Of a stretch of DNA of 64,000 nucleotides, positions 44,192 to 56,060 are shown piece after piece. The notes beneath the pieces are model-generated. The model saw only the letters and a program-made list of their open reading frames with translations, was not told the origin of the DNA and did not search any database. The stretch's first letter is position 1. Each line of letters starts with the position of its first letter. The position numbers were made by a program, and so were the translations under genes. Origin of the DNA: Sanghuangporus weigelae (Eukaryota; Basidiomycota; Agaricomycetes; Hymenochaetales; Hymenochaetaceae); contig CP137318.1 of NCBI GenBank assembly GCA_033182465.1, positions 2,604,001-2,668,000 of the forward strand, in the 5' to 3' direction.

Positions 44192-44361
44192 ATTGAATAG
44201 AGAATATTAAAGATTATCAGGTCGCCATGCATGTACAACACACTCCTGGGTTCCTTTCTTCCTTTACGCACAGCTCGTCAATGTCGCTGAGAGCATGTAT
44301 TATCTCCATTCACCTGCGGAAGGCGGTTGACGCGAATGTCGGTCAAATGCACTGTTGAGTA

Positions 44362-44705
44362 TTATCCTTGCCGCTGCCAATGAAGTACCCAGTAAGCTCC
44401 ATTGGTACTTTAAGAATGTAACGACGACGGACCTGCTTATGCTTGGGATTCCGCGAGCAAATAACATATACCCTTCCCTTTCTCTTCACTACCGCACATC
44501 CATCGCATAGAAGCTTGACAGAAGATCGAACTTTCATGCCACGCACGAGCGCGGGCGCGACACGAGAGGATGCCGTGCCTTGACGAAGGGCAAGTGCATT
44601 CGAAATAGGTAGTCGAGTTCGACTCCGCGAAAACAAAAATGATGTTAGTTGAGCAGAGCGGTGCGTTAGAATGCGCGAAGAAAATAGCGAGCGGAGCGAG
44701 GACAT
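44362..44705 (-). CDS. mitochondrial ribosomal protein bL36m
   Basis: A large-subunit mitoribosomal protein. A mitochondrial-style leader ([19 protein letters not shown], basic and Ser-rich) precedes the mature part, [20 protein letters not shown] and [18 protein letters not shown], with the three Cys and the His of the bL36 zinc ribbon. The family normally ends KHKQRQG. The frame running on after KHKQ does not fit, but CGGCAAGGATAA lies at 44362-44373 after a ttggcag acceptor and would supply RQG and a stop. This implies a 59-base intron with an unusual GTCCGT donor and a tiny last exon. If there is no intron, the protein ends at 44343. It is divergent from the transporter gene. Confidence 0.88.
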
Positions 44706-44968
44706 GGTGAATGAGAAGGATGACCCGAAAGTTGTTCGATTCCCGGATCCTCACTAAATAATATCACGTGCCCCTTTCTCCAGCCCGACGGGTTCAATGC
44801 GGCTTTCTTGACTTCCATATCATTCAACTTGCCACCACGATAGGAAGACAGCATATTGTACATCTCGCACTACACATGCTTTGTTAGCATCCAAAGAGAT
44901 TAATTCTCCAACTTGTATCGTACAAAGAGCTTCTCGGAGGCTCCCATTCGTCCCGAGGATTCTCAACC

Positions 44969-46407
44969 ATGACTAGAATCCAGAGAGCATCCGAGCAGAC
45001 AGACTCGGCTGGCGGAAGGCAAGCAACAGTAGTCTTTGTCTTTATGCTCATTGCGTTTGTGGCAGAAAGCCAGTTGACCGAGGTAACTTGATTTATCAAG
45101 TATCGGATTGGAGCACAGAATCTAATCATGTCCTCCTCAGTATGTCGAATCAGACCTGAACTATAGACACCCTTATCTACTACTGTGAGCACGTAGTGAC
45201 ATAACTTTCGCCGCCATCGTCCCGATGATTTGACTTCCAGTTATATGGCCCACGTCTCGTTGGTGTTTATTTTTCCGCTACACCTACTGTATCTTCGTTG
45301 GACAACTTCACTGCCCATGAAAGCATACGTGCGCGGCCTTGCCAGAGCTATGAAAGCACATCTCACATCAAAATATATACCGGCTCCACTGGATCTCGGA
45401 GACTCGGGCGCATCGAGCTTTCCTACCGCTAGACTCTTTTCCATCATTGCATGGTGTACGCTAGGCCTTACGATACCAGCGCTTCTCTGGTTTGCAGCTC
45501 TTAATTACGCTTCGTCAGTGTCTTTTTGTCTACACAAAGCTTGACATTTGCTTATACATATCCCCAGTGTAAGCGACGTCACGGCTATATGGAATTCAAA
45601 TGCTTTTTGGGCATATGTAATTTCTGTAAAGCTCAAGCATTCCGCGTGGGCGCCAAGACGACTTGCTGCGGTAGTCGTTGCGAGCTTAGGAGTTGTGGTC
45701 GTGATTTATGGGAGCAAGCAATCATCTGATGCTTCAGACTCTGACGATATCAGGGCACCGTTCATCGGTAACATGCTTACCCTCATCGCTTCCGTAGGGT
45801 ACGGTTTTTATCAGGTGTTATACAACATGTACGCAATTCCGCCTAGCGAAGCAGAAGACGAAAGAGGCGCTTGGCGTAGATTGTCCTTCTCTTCAGACAG
45901 CGTAGAAGAAGCTCTGGTTGAGTCCGAGGTTACCGAAGGGATAAATCTCGTGGGCGATATTGTCTATCCGCCTCCATTCGGCTTATACGCCAATGCGCTG
46001 ACGACCGGAATGGGTATCTTGACTGTCCTCATTCTTTGGATTCCATTACCTCTACTTCACATGACAGACATTGAACCTTTCGCTTGGCCCAAAGATTTGA
46101 AGACTCTCATCGCTATCTTCGGGATCTGTCTATCGGCCCTGACATTCCTTGCAACGTTCATGGTCAGTGAGCTCCTACGTATTCTTTGTTTTGACTTATT
46201 CTCAATGTCATTGAATGCCAGATCTCACTTGGTGTCTGGGGACCCATAATCACTTCCGTTGGCAATCTACTTACGATTGTCCTCGTCATAATTTCCGACT
46301 TAATATTCGGCAATGCCATCGACACTCTGACTATGTGGACCGTAATGGGGTCGAGTATGATCGTATGTGCCTTTGCAGCGCTTGCCTACGAATCTCGTAA
46401 AGCTTGA
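44969..46407 (+). CDS. DMT-superfamily transporter (EamA/SLC35F, Thi74-like)
   Basis: A multi-helix membrane transporter. It starts MTRIQRASEQTDSAGGRQAT, then VVFVFMLIAFVAESQLTEYV and YMAHVSLVFIFPLHLLYLRW. The core has LFSIIAWCTLGLTIPALLW and the repeat signature VSDVTAIWNSNAFWAYVISV, then LAAVVVASLGVVVVIYGSKQ and NMLTLIASVGYGFYQVLYNM. The C-terminal half has GLYANALTTGMGILTVLILW, LKTLIAIFGICLSALTFLAT, ISLGVWGPIITSVGNLLTIV and VLVIISDLIFGNAIDTLTMW. About ten helices are expected. The lay-out resembles yeast THI74/YML018C vacuolar proteins. The substrate is unknown. Four introns are seen. Confidence 0.82.
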
Positions 46408-46651
46408 TATTATTGTTGTTCTCGTTCTGCATTTGTATGTGCATGCACGCCATAATGTGGCATTCATCAAGGCGGTTCATGTATTTGATTCCATAGATAG
46501 ATTGGCAGACTGTGCTCGATCTTACTGTTGCTGAGAATCAAAACTTTCACCTTGGATGTATCTGTGTTTTGAAGCTGCTCAAGTGCAAAGAATAATCTGG
46601 AGACTACTAAGGAGCCGAATGATCGGCCTTCCAAATCTGGCTACATAGGCG

Positions 46652-46718
46652 ACGCGTCGTGACTCCGTCGTCGCGCATGTTTGTCATCCGACGCGTCTCA
46701 ACCCGTGTCCTGACGCGT
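46652..46718. promoter_or_regulatory. three ACGCGT (MCB) boxes directly upstream of the DNA ligase gene
   Basis: ACGCGT at 46652-46657, 46691-46696 and 46713-46718; the last touches the ATG. MCB boxes drive G1/S transcription by MBF in yeasts, and budding yeast CDC9 is a known MBF target. The spacing and number make control by an MBF-like factor likely here. Confidence 0.75.
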
Positions 46719-49700
46719 ATGGGACGTCAACAAACTCTTGGTGAGCACATTGCTATATTCCGTCGTGCATCTAGCCAACTGTTCAACAGGAAAGTTCTTT
46801 GAAATGCCGAAAGGAATGAAGACCGCTCCTCCGCAGCAAGCAAATCTGAGTGAATTATGGAGTGGCAAGGGTAAGAAAGCGAAGAAAGAAGACGCGTCCC
46901 CTGCAGTTGTCGCATCGAAGTCCGACGACAAGGACGTCGCTATGGATGAACCAGTGGAAAAGACCGTTCGTGGTATGTCATAGCCTCGTGTAATCTTCTG
47001 CTTGTCACTAACATCCTCAATGCATACAGAGAAGTCGGCGTCTCCTAAGCCACGGTCGAAGTCACCAAGAACGCCCGTTGAACGTTGGTCTCATCTCAGC
47101 TTGGTCATCATTTTTGTATCTTACTATTTGTTTCAGAGGAAGAGACTCGACCGAACAAGAAACGAAGAGTCATTGATTCAGATAGTGAAGCTGGTAGCGA
47201 TGGCGAAGTGGGTAAGTCAGCGCTGTTCAAAATATTTGCAGCGTCGGGTCATTGATTCGATATTTAAAAGGTCCTTTCTTTCTGAAGGCTCCAGCCCAAG
47301 TTCTCATCTGACTAAAAGGCGGCTCAACAGGCCAAGCCAAAGCGACTAATTAAAGGTTCGAAGAGATCCAAAGCTGCAAAACCAACGGAGGATGATGACC
47401 TTATTGACGCCTCTGAACCTCCCGAAACAAGCGAAGCTGACGAGCTGGGTGAAGAAGAGTTGGAAGAAGAGGAAGAGGCAGAAAACGTAGAAGAGAAGGC
47501 TGTTGCGTATAAGAGGTTCGTGCTTAACCTTCAACCATGCCATAGGGTCTAAAGTTCTTGGTAGTGCTGAATGGGCCATATCAAGAGTCGAAGATGTGGA
47601 TATTCCTGGAGGATGGAAAAAAGGAGAACCGTAAGAGCCCACAACTTCTGTTATCCTTAGCCTTCTGATGTCCATTGGCAGAGTGCCTTATGCCGCGCTT
47701 GCAAAGGCCTTTTCTTTAATTGAAGCCACGACAAAGCGTATTGAAAAGACAACGCTACTCACTGCGTTATTACTACTTGTCATCCGTCGGAGTGCTCCAG
47801 GCGATTACAAGTCTTTATTGCAGACTGTGTACCTATGCATCAACCGAGTATGTATGTTAAGCAAGTCGTGCAAACCTCGCTGAAGGCATGCTTGTTCCGT
47901 TCTAGCTAAGTCCCGATTATGTGGGCATTGAATTGGGCATTGGTGAAAGCATCCTACTCAAAGCTATTGCCGAATCCACGGGTCGAAGTCTGTCTGTCAT
48001 CAAAGCCGATTTGAAGAGAGAGGGTGACCTGGGTATGGTAGCAATGGTGAGTCCCTCTAGCCTACCGATGCTTGAGAGATCTTTTAAATCAGTACGTTCT
48101 TTGTAGAACTCTAAGAATAGTCAGAAAACCATTTTCAAGCCTAAGCGGCTTACTGTGCCGTATGTTTTCTCAAATCTTCGGGAGATTGCTCTAAGCACTG
48201 GCCATTCGGTGACTCTTCTTCTTACATTCCGATCTCTTCTCTCTTTAACAGAGCTTCGTATATGTATAGTCCCAGTCCAAAAAGGTCTCTATTATCACTA
48301 AGCTTCTTGCTGCTTGTCAGGATCATGAGGCCAAATACATTGTTCGCAGTTTAGAAGGTAAATTGCGAATAGGCAACGCGGAGCGTTCTGTGGTAGTTGC
48401 TTTGGCCCACGCCGTTGTCCTGCACGAGAAGGAGAAAGGTTTGTATATGTCATCAAATAGCGGTAGCTCGTATTCTGAAGATCTCTACCCTAGTTGGCAA
48501 GAAATGGAGCCAAGACAAGCTTGTGAGTCGTCTTGAGCAGGGCGCCAATATCCTTAAAGCTGTCTACAGGTAAGACGAAAGAGGTATTTTGACTCTGAGG
48601 CTCAATGTGTCTATGCAGCGAGCTGCCTTCTTACGATGAGGTTGTGCCTGCTCTTCTCGAATCTGGGATCGACCACGTCCAAGAGACATGCAAACTCAAG
48701 CCGGGTATACCCCTTAAACCTATGTTGGCGAAGCCGACAAAGGCAATAGGCGAGGTCCTTGATCGGTGTGAAGGCAAGGAGTTCACATGCGAGTACAAGT
48801 ACGACGGAGAACGGGCTCAGGTATTCGCTGAATTGGCAATTGGTAGCTGGTTGCTGACTTCACGTTTCAAGGTCCATAGACTCGAGGATGGAACTATTGC
48901 TGTTTTCAGCAGAAATTCGGAAGACATGAGCAAGAAATATCCCGATCTTGTTGAACAACTGCCTCGGGTAAGCGGACTGTGGCTCATTGTGAACCCGATG
49001 TATTCACGGGGTCTCTAGTGCATCAAAGACACAGTAAAATCATTTGTCCTGGACTCCGAAGCAGTTGCCTTCGATGTCAAAGAAAACAAACTAATGCCGT
49101 TCCAAGAACTTAGTAGGAGGAAAAGGAAAGACGTCAAAGTGGAGGATATCCAAGTGCGAGTCTGTCTATTTGCGTTCGACTTGTTGTATTTGAATGGCGA
49201 AGTACGTGTGTTCGTGTACAGTAACATAAAGAAAGAGCTAACTGCTGCAAAGCCTTTACTGCGGAAACCTCTCTCCGAGCGACGTCAGATCCTGCGCGAA
49301 CATTTCCGTCCTGTACACGGAGAGTTTGATTTCGCGAAGTCTTCCGACGGAGAGACAACGGAGGCAATTCAAACATTCTTGGATGAGAGCGTTAAAGATG
49401 GATGCGAAGGCCTCATGATTAAAATGCTCGATACGGAGGCCAGCTACTATGAACCTAGTAAGCGGAGTGTCAACTGGCTCAAGGCAAGTGCTAATATTTT
49501 TCACTCATTTCGATATCACGTCTAAAGCTGCGTATAGCTCAAGAAAGATTATCTGGCTGGAGTGGGAGATTCGCTTGACCTTGTGGTCGTTGGTGCCTAC
49601 TATGGTAAAGGCAAGCGGACAAACGTTTATGGGGCTTTTCTGCTCGCCTGCTACGATGCAGACTCGGAAGAATACCAGACGATATGTAAGATTGGCACTG

Positions 49701-50179
49701 GCTTTAGCGATGAGGCGCTGCAAGCCCACTACGAGGCACTCAAATCTCTAGAAATGGAGAAACCCCGGGTAGATATCAAAGTCGGTGGTGCGAAGCCGGA
49801 CGTTTGGCTTGAGCCAAAGATCGTCTGGGAGGTGCTGACTGCTGATCTGAGTCTGAGTCCGGTTTATACCGCTGCTCAAGGACTGGTACGTGGAGTATTT
49901 TTTCGTCGACAGAGTCTCTCCATGCTAAATGTGAGGACTCATAGATTGAAGACCGAGGCATTTCTTTGCGCTTCCCACGATTTATCCGTGTAAGAGATGA
50001 CAAGAGTGCAGATGACGCGACTGGACCAGAACAGGTATTGGCTTTCAAATTCCAGTAGTAATGCGAATTGACGAAATCCGGTCCAGATTGCCGAAATGTA
50101 CGAAAGGCAGACTCTGGCACAGTCGAAGGGTTCAAAGAAGAAGCGCGGCGGAGGGGACGCAGAAGATGATTTCTGGTAA
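46719..50179 (+). CDS. CDC9: DNA ligase I (ATP-dependent)
   Basis: Seals Okazaki fragments and repair nicks. Exon 1 is only 22 bases (46719-46740), giving MGRQQTLG; exon 2 continues [14 protein letters not shown], so the PCNA-binding PIP box QQTLGKFF is split by intron 1. A basic and acidic linker contains [14 protein letters not shown]. The DNA-binding domain has [20 protein letters not shown] and [20 protein letters not shown]. The adenylation domain has [20 protein letters not shown], with Lys of KYDGER as nucleophile, then [32 protein letters not shown] and [12 protein letters not shown]. The OB fold has [20 protein letters not shown], ending [20 protein letters not shown] and DAEDDFW. 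About fifteen introns are present. Confidence 0.95.
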
Positions 50180-50362
50180 ATTATTTTGGTGTATTCGATT
50201 TGATATTTTGCGTCTATAGCAAGCAAATACCATGCATAAATGATATGATAGCCAGAGAAATCGTCAATCTACTGTCTACAAGACAAATACCATAAATACC
50301 GATCCTGATGAGAGAGTAGAGTGTCCATCGTCCACGGTCCATTTATCCGCGGCCTCTCCTGC

Positions 50363-50987
50363 CTAGGTCTTAGCGGCTTGTACTGCCTCTTCGACCTTAG
50401 CCGGGGTCTTTCCTGAGGCTTCTAGCTTTTTCTCTCTCCCGCCGAGATACCAGTAATTCACAAAGCGCGCCCCTTGCGTGAGTTGAGCGGTTGAGTTTGT
50501 CAAATGACATGCGAAGAGAAGGTAGTTCCGAGGTTGTACACGCCATGCTGTACATAATTACATAGCAACAGCAATGAGCATGCCGATTCAAGGATCAGAT
50601 ACATGAGGCTACCACTCACCGAAGCGCATGAAGACCATGCTGGAGAGGTGTTGCAGAACGAGTCAGAAGAAGCTTGAAGGCAAAGGTAGTTGATGCGAAC
50701 TTACGAGTAGCACGCGAGAGCGGTAGTCATACTGCCGGAGATGATTTCTTCATTTTTTTTCAAGTCGGACAGTGCGGCAAGCGGCAGTCCCCAGTTGGCT
50801 ACCTTTGTAGACGTTAGCTGGCACGCGTCGAGAACCAGGATGTGATGGGGAAACGTACTGGTCCCCAGAAATGGGTACCTGGGAGAACATAAGGACAGAA
50901 ACAACAAGTTACACCGGTTAAACACTTACTGAAGAAATATTGACGAGCAGCAGGAGATTTGAGCCAGTTGATGAAGGTAGAGGCCAT
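50363..50987 (-). CDS. MPC1: mitochondrial pyruvate carrier subunit MPC1
   Basis: Imports pyruvate across the inner mitochondrial membrane as a heterodimer with MPC2/3. It reads [20 protein letters not shown], then [60 protein letters not shown] and [20 protein letters not shown]. The tail is [20 protein letters not shown] and ends VQAAKT. Length (about 120 residues) and the three-helix pattern match MPC1. At least three introns lie between 50560 and 50930. It shares a 230-base divergent promoter with the next gene and converges on the ligase gene. Confidence 0.94.
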
Positions 50988-51217
50988 TTTGAATGAAGGT
51001 CGAGAGGAGATGTGCGGTGAGTAGAAGGAAGGAGTGGGGAGCGCTATAGACGGATTTGAGATTACGTAAAATGCGGTAATGGCGAATAGAAAATGGACTA
51101 AAAATGAATATATTTTCTACTTGTTTTATTTAATATTTATTCGTCCTCTCCTCTTCTCCACCATCTCTCTCCTCTCACAGTCCTCGTCTGCTACCGTCGT
51201 CTTGCTGGCCTCGTTAT

Positions 51218-52799
51218 ATGATGCAGAATTATGGCGGCACAATGGCCGCTCCAGCGCCCTACGCTGCATATATGTATGCCACTGCCCCTCCTGGCCAGAA
51301 CGGCGCTGTGTACGGTGTTCCCCCGCAGTTGGTTCCACACCAGCTTTCTCATTCTCAGAGTTCGCGTTATGATCCCGCCCTTCCTCCTCCTCCTCACAAT
51401 GCTTACCACATGTCCCAAATCAACGGTCCGCCCGCCATAACTCCCGATGCGAGGCAGCCAGCTCCGCGGCCTCGTCGTTTCATGGATGACCGCACCGCTT
51501 CCGATCCTGTCAAGAAGCCGCTCAAGTCTGCTTTGAAGAAGACGGGTGCCTCAGGTTCAGGCGCAGGTCCGAATGGCAATCTTCATCGTTCACGCACTGT
51601 CCCAGCTGTGGATCCCGATGGATATCGAGGACGCGAGATGAGGCCCACCGCGAGCTCGCTTTCGCGCGGCCAGTCTGTTTCCGGCTCTGAAAGACCAGCT
51701 CGCGCAACATCGGTATCCCGCGTTCGTTCCCGCTCGAGGTCGCGACATAGATTTACACCGGGTAAGTGATAATGATTTACACCTGTTATATCGGTCCATT
51801 CATTCATCCAATGACGCTCCACGTAGCCCACCTTATTCTTTCTTTGAGCGGGACTTGCAGGTCTGTAAATAGTGACCAGAAATGCTTCCGACACGTTTAC
51901 ATCCTTACTATAGGATGAACCTGTCGAGTGTTATCTTTCAGGAAACTGTAGATAACATCCGAGAACGAGTTCTGACAATGTGGCCGGACGGAGTCATTCT
52001 TCAGACTTACCGCGACGAATCGAACGAATTTGTGATACAGTTCTCCGGTAATCCCTGGACAGCGAAAAGCAGTCTAGAATCGATAGCCATGAAGATGATT
52101 CTGGAGCTATTCGCAGTGCTCGCGCGACAGGTATGTATATTTGATTAAATGCATGATATATTCTAAGATTTCGTGACCTATGCAGGGTTATGCCTGTACA
52201 TCTACTATTGATACTGGACATGCAGTATGTTCTCTGCCTTGATATCACAAATTGCGACTGTTAACTCGCTGTGTCCATCCAGGTCTCCTCTCCCCGACTT
52301 GTTTTTACCCGCGGCCAGCCAGACCCTTCCGCAGAATTCGCCATGATGGTTTTCTCAAACAGCCGGAGAAAAGTCAAACTTATAAACCACGCTCCTGCAT
52401 TTTGCGACTCACTAACGTCTGCCCTTCGCGATTCATTTCCTCACAAAATACGTAGATCATCATGGGATGAAAGTGATATGTACGCCTTCATCGATTCACG
52501 CACATATCAAAGCTTACTTTTTTCCGTCGTCTTACCGTACGACAGGTATGTGATCGAGATGAGCAATTATGACTTTAGCAGTAAGCCTTGTTGCACGCGC
52601 CTAACCTTTGCCCTTCATCCACTGACACACGGTGATTATCATCCTAGACATTACAGACCTCGTGATCGCAGTTATTCTGGAGCACGCCGCGGCGTCGGGT
52701 CTGAAGCTCGAGGGTTCCATCCCACTATCTCATTCAGGCTTCTGGAGCTTTCTACAGGGTCGAAGGGAGCTCTGGATCTTCCGTCGGTTAACGCTTTAA
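51218..52799 (+). CDS. unrecognised conserved-looking protein with disordered N-terminus
   Basis: Function unknown. The first exon codes a Pro/Ala/Tyr-rich region (MMQNYGGTMAAPAPYAAYMY) and an Arg/Ser-rich part ending SRVRSRSRSRHRFTPG. After a longer intron (about 51762-51941) the frame becomes ordered: ETVDNIRERVLTMWPDGVIL, EFVIQFSGNPWTAKSSLESI, MKMILELFAVLARQGYACTS, SSPRLVFTRGQPDPSAEFAM and RKVKLINHAPAFCDSLTSAL. Further exons read EMSNYDFS and DITDLVIAVILEHAAASGLK, then SHSGFWSFLQGRRELWIFRR. The ordered part looks like a single globular alpha/beta domain. No catalytic motif was recognised. Confidence 0.78.
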
Positions 52800-53240
52800 C
52801 GACCGCTTTAACGGCCAAGCAAGAACACTGAGCCGTTCTATGTTCTTTACATTAATTCTGCGTCGATGCCGATTTGTCATTCATCTATGGGAGATGAATG
52901 AACTCAAGGCTGCTTTCATATAACCTTTTTTCTTGGGCTTGAGCCATCTCATTTATCTGGGCATATCTTTTCCACGATACAAATTGTAATGACTTGATAA
53001 CCAAACTTAGACTTCATTTCGCTTGCTTTTTTGACGAGATCTATCTAGCACGGCATCGTTGCTGCCTTGTAATCGTATTGTGTGTATACTGCTATTTGAG
53101 TGTATTTGTGTTATTGTTACATGTATTGACAGTGTCTTTTTCTATCAACTATCGTTACCATGAACAGCTACCGACAGCCTGAGTCGAAGAGAAATTGCAT
53201 CGTGGTGTATGTATAGTAAAAGGAGTTGAAACACCTTCCT
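52800..53240. other. convergent 3' gap, no gene seen
   Basis: 441 bases, T-rich on the + strand. No RNA gene or repeat recognised. Confidence 0.45.
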
Positions 53241-55337
53241 CTATCGCGTCTCATCTGAGCTTGAAACTCGTCTGACCTGCTTACCATCGGGGATTCGCCA
53301 TATCCATATGCTCTCGTTGTCGCCGACACCGATTAGTAGACAGCCGTTCGCGGCGATGTCGCAAGCCTCAAGTCGTCGCGGTGTGATCTCCCTGACTTCA
53401 TCTTCGTTATCAGATCTCTTAACTTCGCCGTCTTCGGTCATCTCGACAAACCAATAAGGAAGATTTTGGTCTGCACGAGCGCGCACTCGGTTCTCGGCAT
53501 TCAAGTCCAGCTTATTAGTCGCCTCAGCGAGCTCTTCTATTCTATAGCCAAAAGAAGGTGGTGATCGCTGCTTGAAGTGCCGAACGCTCGACAAATACAC
53601 GCCGCCAAGGGAAGGTAAGGCTATAATTGGCGTATGTGCAAGGGTTTGAAAAACGAAGGCGCGAGTAGAGGCTTCATGGTTGGGAAGGTTATACTTTGCG
53701 ATTACTTTATATGAGGCTTAAGACACAGAAACTCGATCAAAATCAAGAAATTTTTACAGATATGATTTTCATACTCACAGCTCTCTTGGAAATCCTTGAG
53801 AATTCAGAAACGAAGGTCCAGCTGATTAGCCTCATAATAACCGACCAAGAATTTAAGCGAAAACTTACAGAAGCACAACCGCGATGAGCTGTCGACCATG
53901 CTTCGCAATCCAGAGGGAAGAAGCGGTCAAATCCTAGCCATTTCCAAAGAACAAGAGTCCCTGGAGATGGAGTAGGAGAGAATTCCCATAATCGTACAAG
54001 TGTTTCTCCGCAAGTGGACAAAAGCATGTCTTTGCTCATCCTAGATCTGTTCAGCGCTTGCATGAAATTGAAACCAAGGGAAGTAGTTTACCAGGATATA
54101 GATAGAACTTGAGCATCGTGGATGGCCGTGCTGCTGAATAGTGGCCTCTCCTCGCGACAGACCCGATCTGTCGACATCTCGGGCAGATTCCAAATTTTGA
54201 CAGCGCGATCCATCTAAAACCGAGACATCAGAGGACAGATTTGCTATGCATTGTGCGAGGTAGCATACACCACATGTAGCAATGACAGGAAACGAAGGGT
54301 GAAATGCCTGTTCGCAAGGATCAGTTTATAGGACATTCACAGTACGTGTACTCACAGCACCAAGGACCGGGGCCACATGTCCTCCGGGAGGACCACCAAC
54401 TAGAATTGCAGCGCAACGACCATAGTCGATACCTTCCGGCTCATTGGAGCGAAGGCCAAACGGTGCTCCAGCCAACGCTATCCTAGTCTGTCCGGGCCGA
54501 TGTGAATTGTCAATCCTACCAGACGCCCTCTTGGTGAGGTCATATATACGACACGTCTGATCATATGATGTCGAAGCCAGGATACATGGATCGGCGGGAT
54601 GTACGGCCAGAGACGTGATTTTCTTGGGTCAATGTCAGGTTCTTAGATTGCGAGGGATCCTGAAGAAGCTGCATGACGCACCCCGCCATGACCTCTGAGA
54701 ATGCCATGGTAATTGGCCTTCTCAACATTGTAAAGGTATAACAGGCTGTTGGCAGAGAATGCTACTAGCGGCCAGAATTCATCTGCGTTCTGCACCATAC
54801 ACCATGCCGTACACGAGATGTCGGCTATTTCCTATAGTTATTTATACGACAAAAAATCAATGGACAGGACATAAACGTAACATCGGGCATTTTTACTGAC
54901 CATTCTTTCCTCGCCCCCAAAACGAACGAGCATTTCTGGAACTTCGATTTCGCATATCGGAAGATACTGCTGCCGTGGTCTGCTCAGAAAAAGACGAAGC
55001 TTTGCACCTCCGCCTACGGCGACTACACCAGACCATTTGCGGAAGATTTTCTGCCACTGAGCGAGCTTGTTTGGCTCCGAAGAGAATTCTCCGTTCCACA
55101 GAGTGCCTAAAGATGAGAGGTCCCATGGGAATATCGATACGGCGCGGAAAGGATGAGAACTTCTGGGATTCCAAGCCTAGAACCAAGACGGTGCACTTTT
55201 GTTCAAGAACGGGCCGAACACATCCAGGAAAACGCGTAGTTGCTGACTTTAACTTCAAGTTTGAAAGGCTGATTATTTTCCAGCGAGTCATACCAAGCTT
55301 GTGGCTCTTCATTGCTGGTGTTTTCATCTTGTACCAT
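53241..55337 (-). CDS. WD40-repeat protein resembling EED/ESC (PRC2 subunit)
   Basis: The start MVQDENTSNEEPQAWYDSLE is followed by VFLDVFGPFLNKSAP and LWNGEFSSEPNKLAQWQKIF. WD40 blades include GVVAVGGGAKLRLFLSRPRQ, KITSLAVHPADPCILASTSY plus DQTCRIYDLTKRASGR, AFHPSFPVIATCG plus MDRAVKIWNLPE, and MLLSTCGETLVRLWEFSPTP. The C-terminal part has FVFQTLAHTPIIALPSLGGV, RRLEACDIAANGCLLIGVGD and NESIWIWRIPDGKQVRRVSS. The blade order, an insert with CAAILVGGPPGGHVAPVL, and the KWLGFDRFFP segment recall EED-type propellers, the H3K27me3 reader of Polycomb complex 2. Assignment beyond WD40 is tentative. About eight introns; the first joins are uncertain. Confidence 0.78.
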
Positions 55338-56060
55338 CTTCAATATGTCGATGCTTAACGGAATGAGAATGATTTGGAAAGAAGAAAAATCCTGAAGTAT
55401 TATAAATATGTTCCCACGAAATCAAATAAAAAGGTCATGTCATGATGCCCAAGCATCTTGCCATATATCTGAATGTACATATGCACCTGAAACACTGAGA
55501 ACAGAAGAGGAACGAAGAACCGAAAAACAAATAAACACAACGGACAATTAAAAATGTTGTTGCGACGAGATAATGGAGATCGGGATCTAGGATACAGCAA
55601 GAGAACGCAAATGCAACGATCAAGGCAAGGAGAAAGAATTTTCGTAACAAAATATACCAGGACAATCTGAAAAGGGGGGATGAGGCGAGGACATCGTGCA
55701 CATACAAGCATTACAGGGCAGAGTACAGACGCGGACGAAAGTCAGAACAACCACCACCTTCCGCCTCCTTCTCTCAGCCGGACGTTATGCCGTGGCAGAT
55801 GAAGGAGTGAGGACGACCGTGATTTGATGAATCGGCATCTTCCAAGCAACGCTATTCGATAACGTAGTTTTCAAACTTCCGGCAGCATGGAAGTGGGTTC
55901 GATCCATAGCAAGTAGTTATAATCGGCGGGGTTGAGTATCGTGGCAAGTAACAAGAGTCAAATCGTCGGTCCTAATCGCAAGAAAGAAGTACGCCGCATA
56001 AGGGTGCAGATTCGTAAGTCATGACTCCTTCCAATAATGCAACCATTGGAAGACATATCA
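55338..56060. other. 723-base gap between the WD40 and phosphatase genes
   Basis: No gene seen. It holds the upstream region of the WD40 gene and the 3' flank of the phosphatase gene. Overlapping minus-strand open frames at 55400-55711 are Phe/Leu/Cys-rich chance frames. Confidence 0.4.

Noticed and set aside
54975-55358. 127-codon + strand frame opposite the WD40 gene
   Set aside because: It conflicts with a well-supported minus-strand gene and has no family features.
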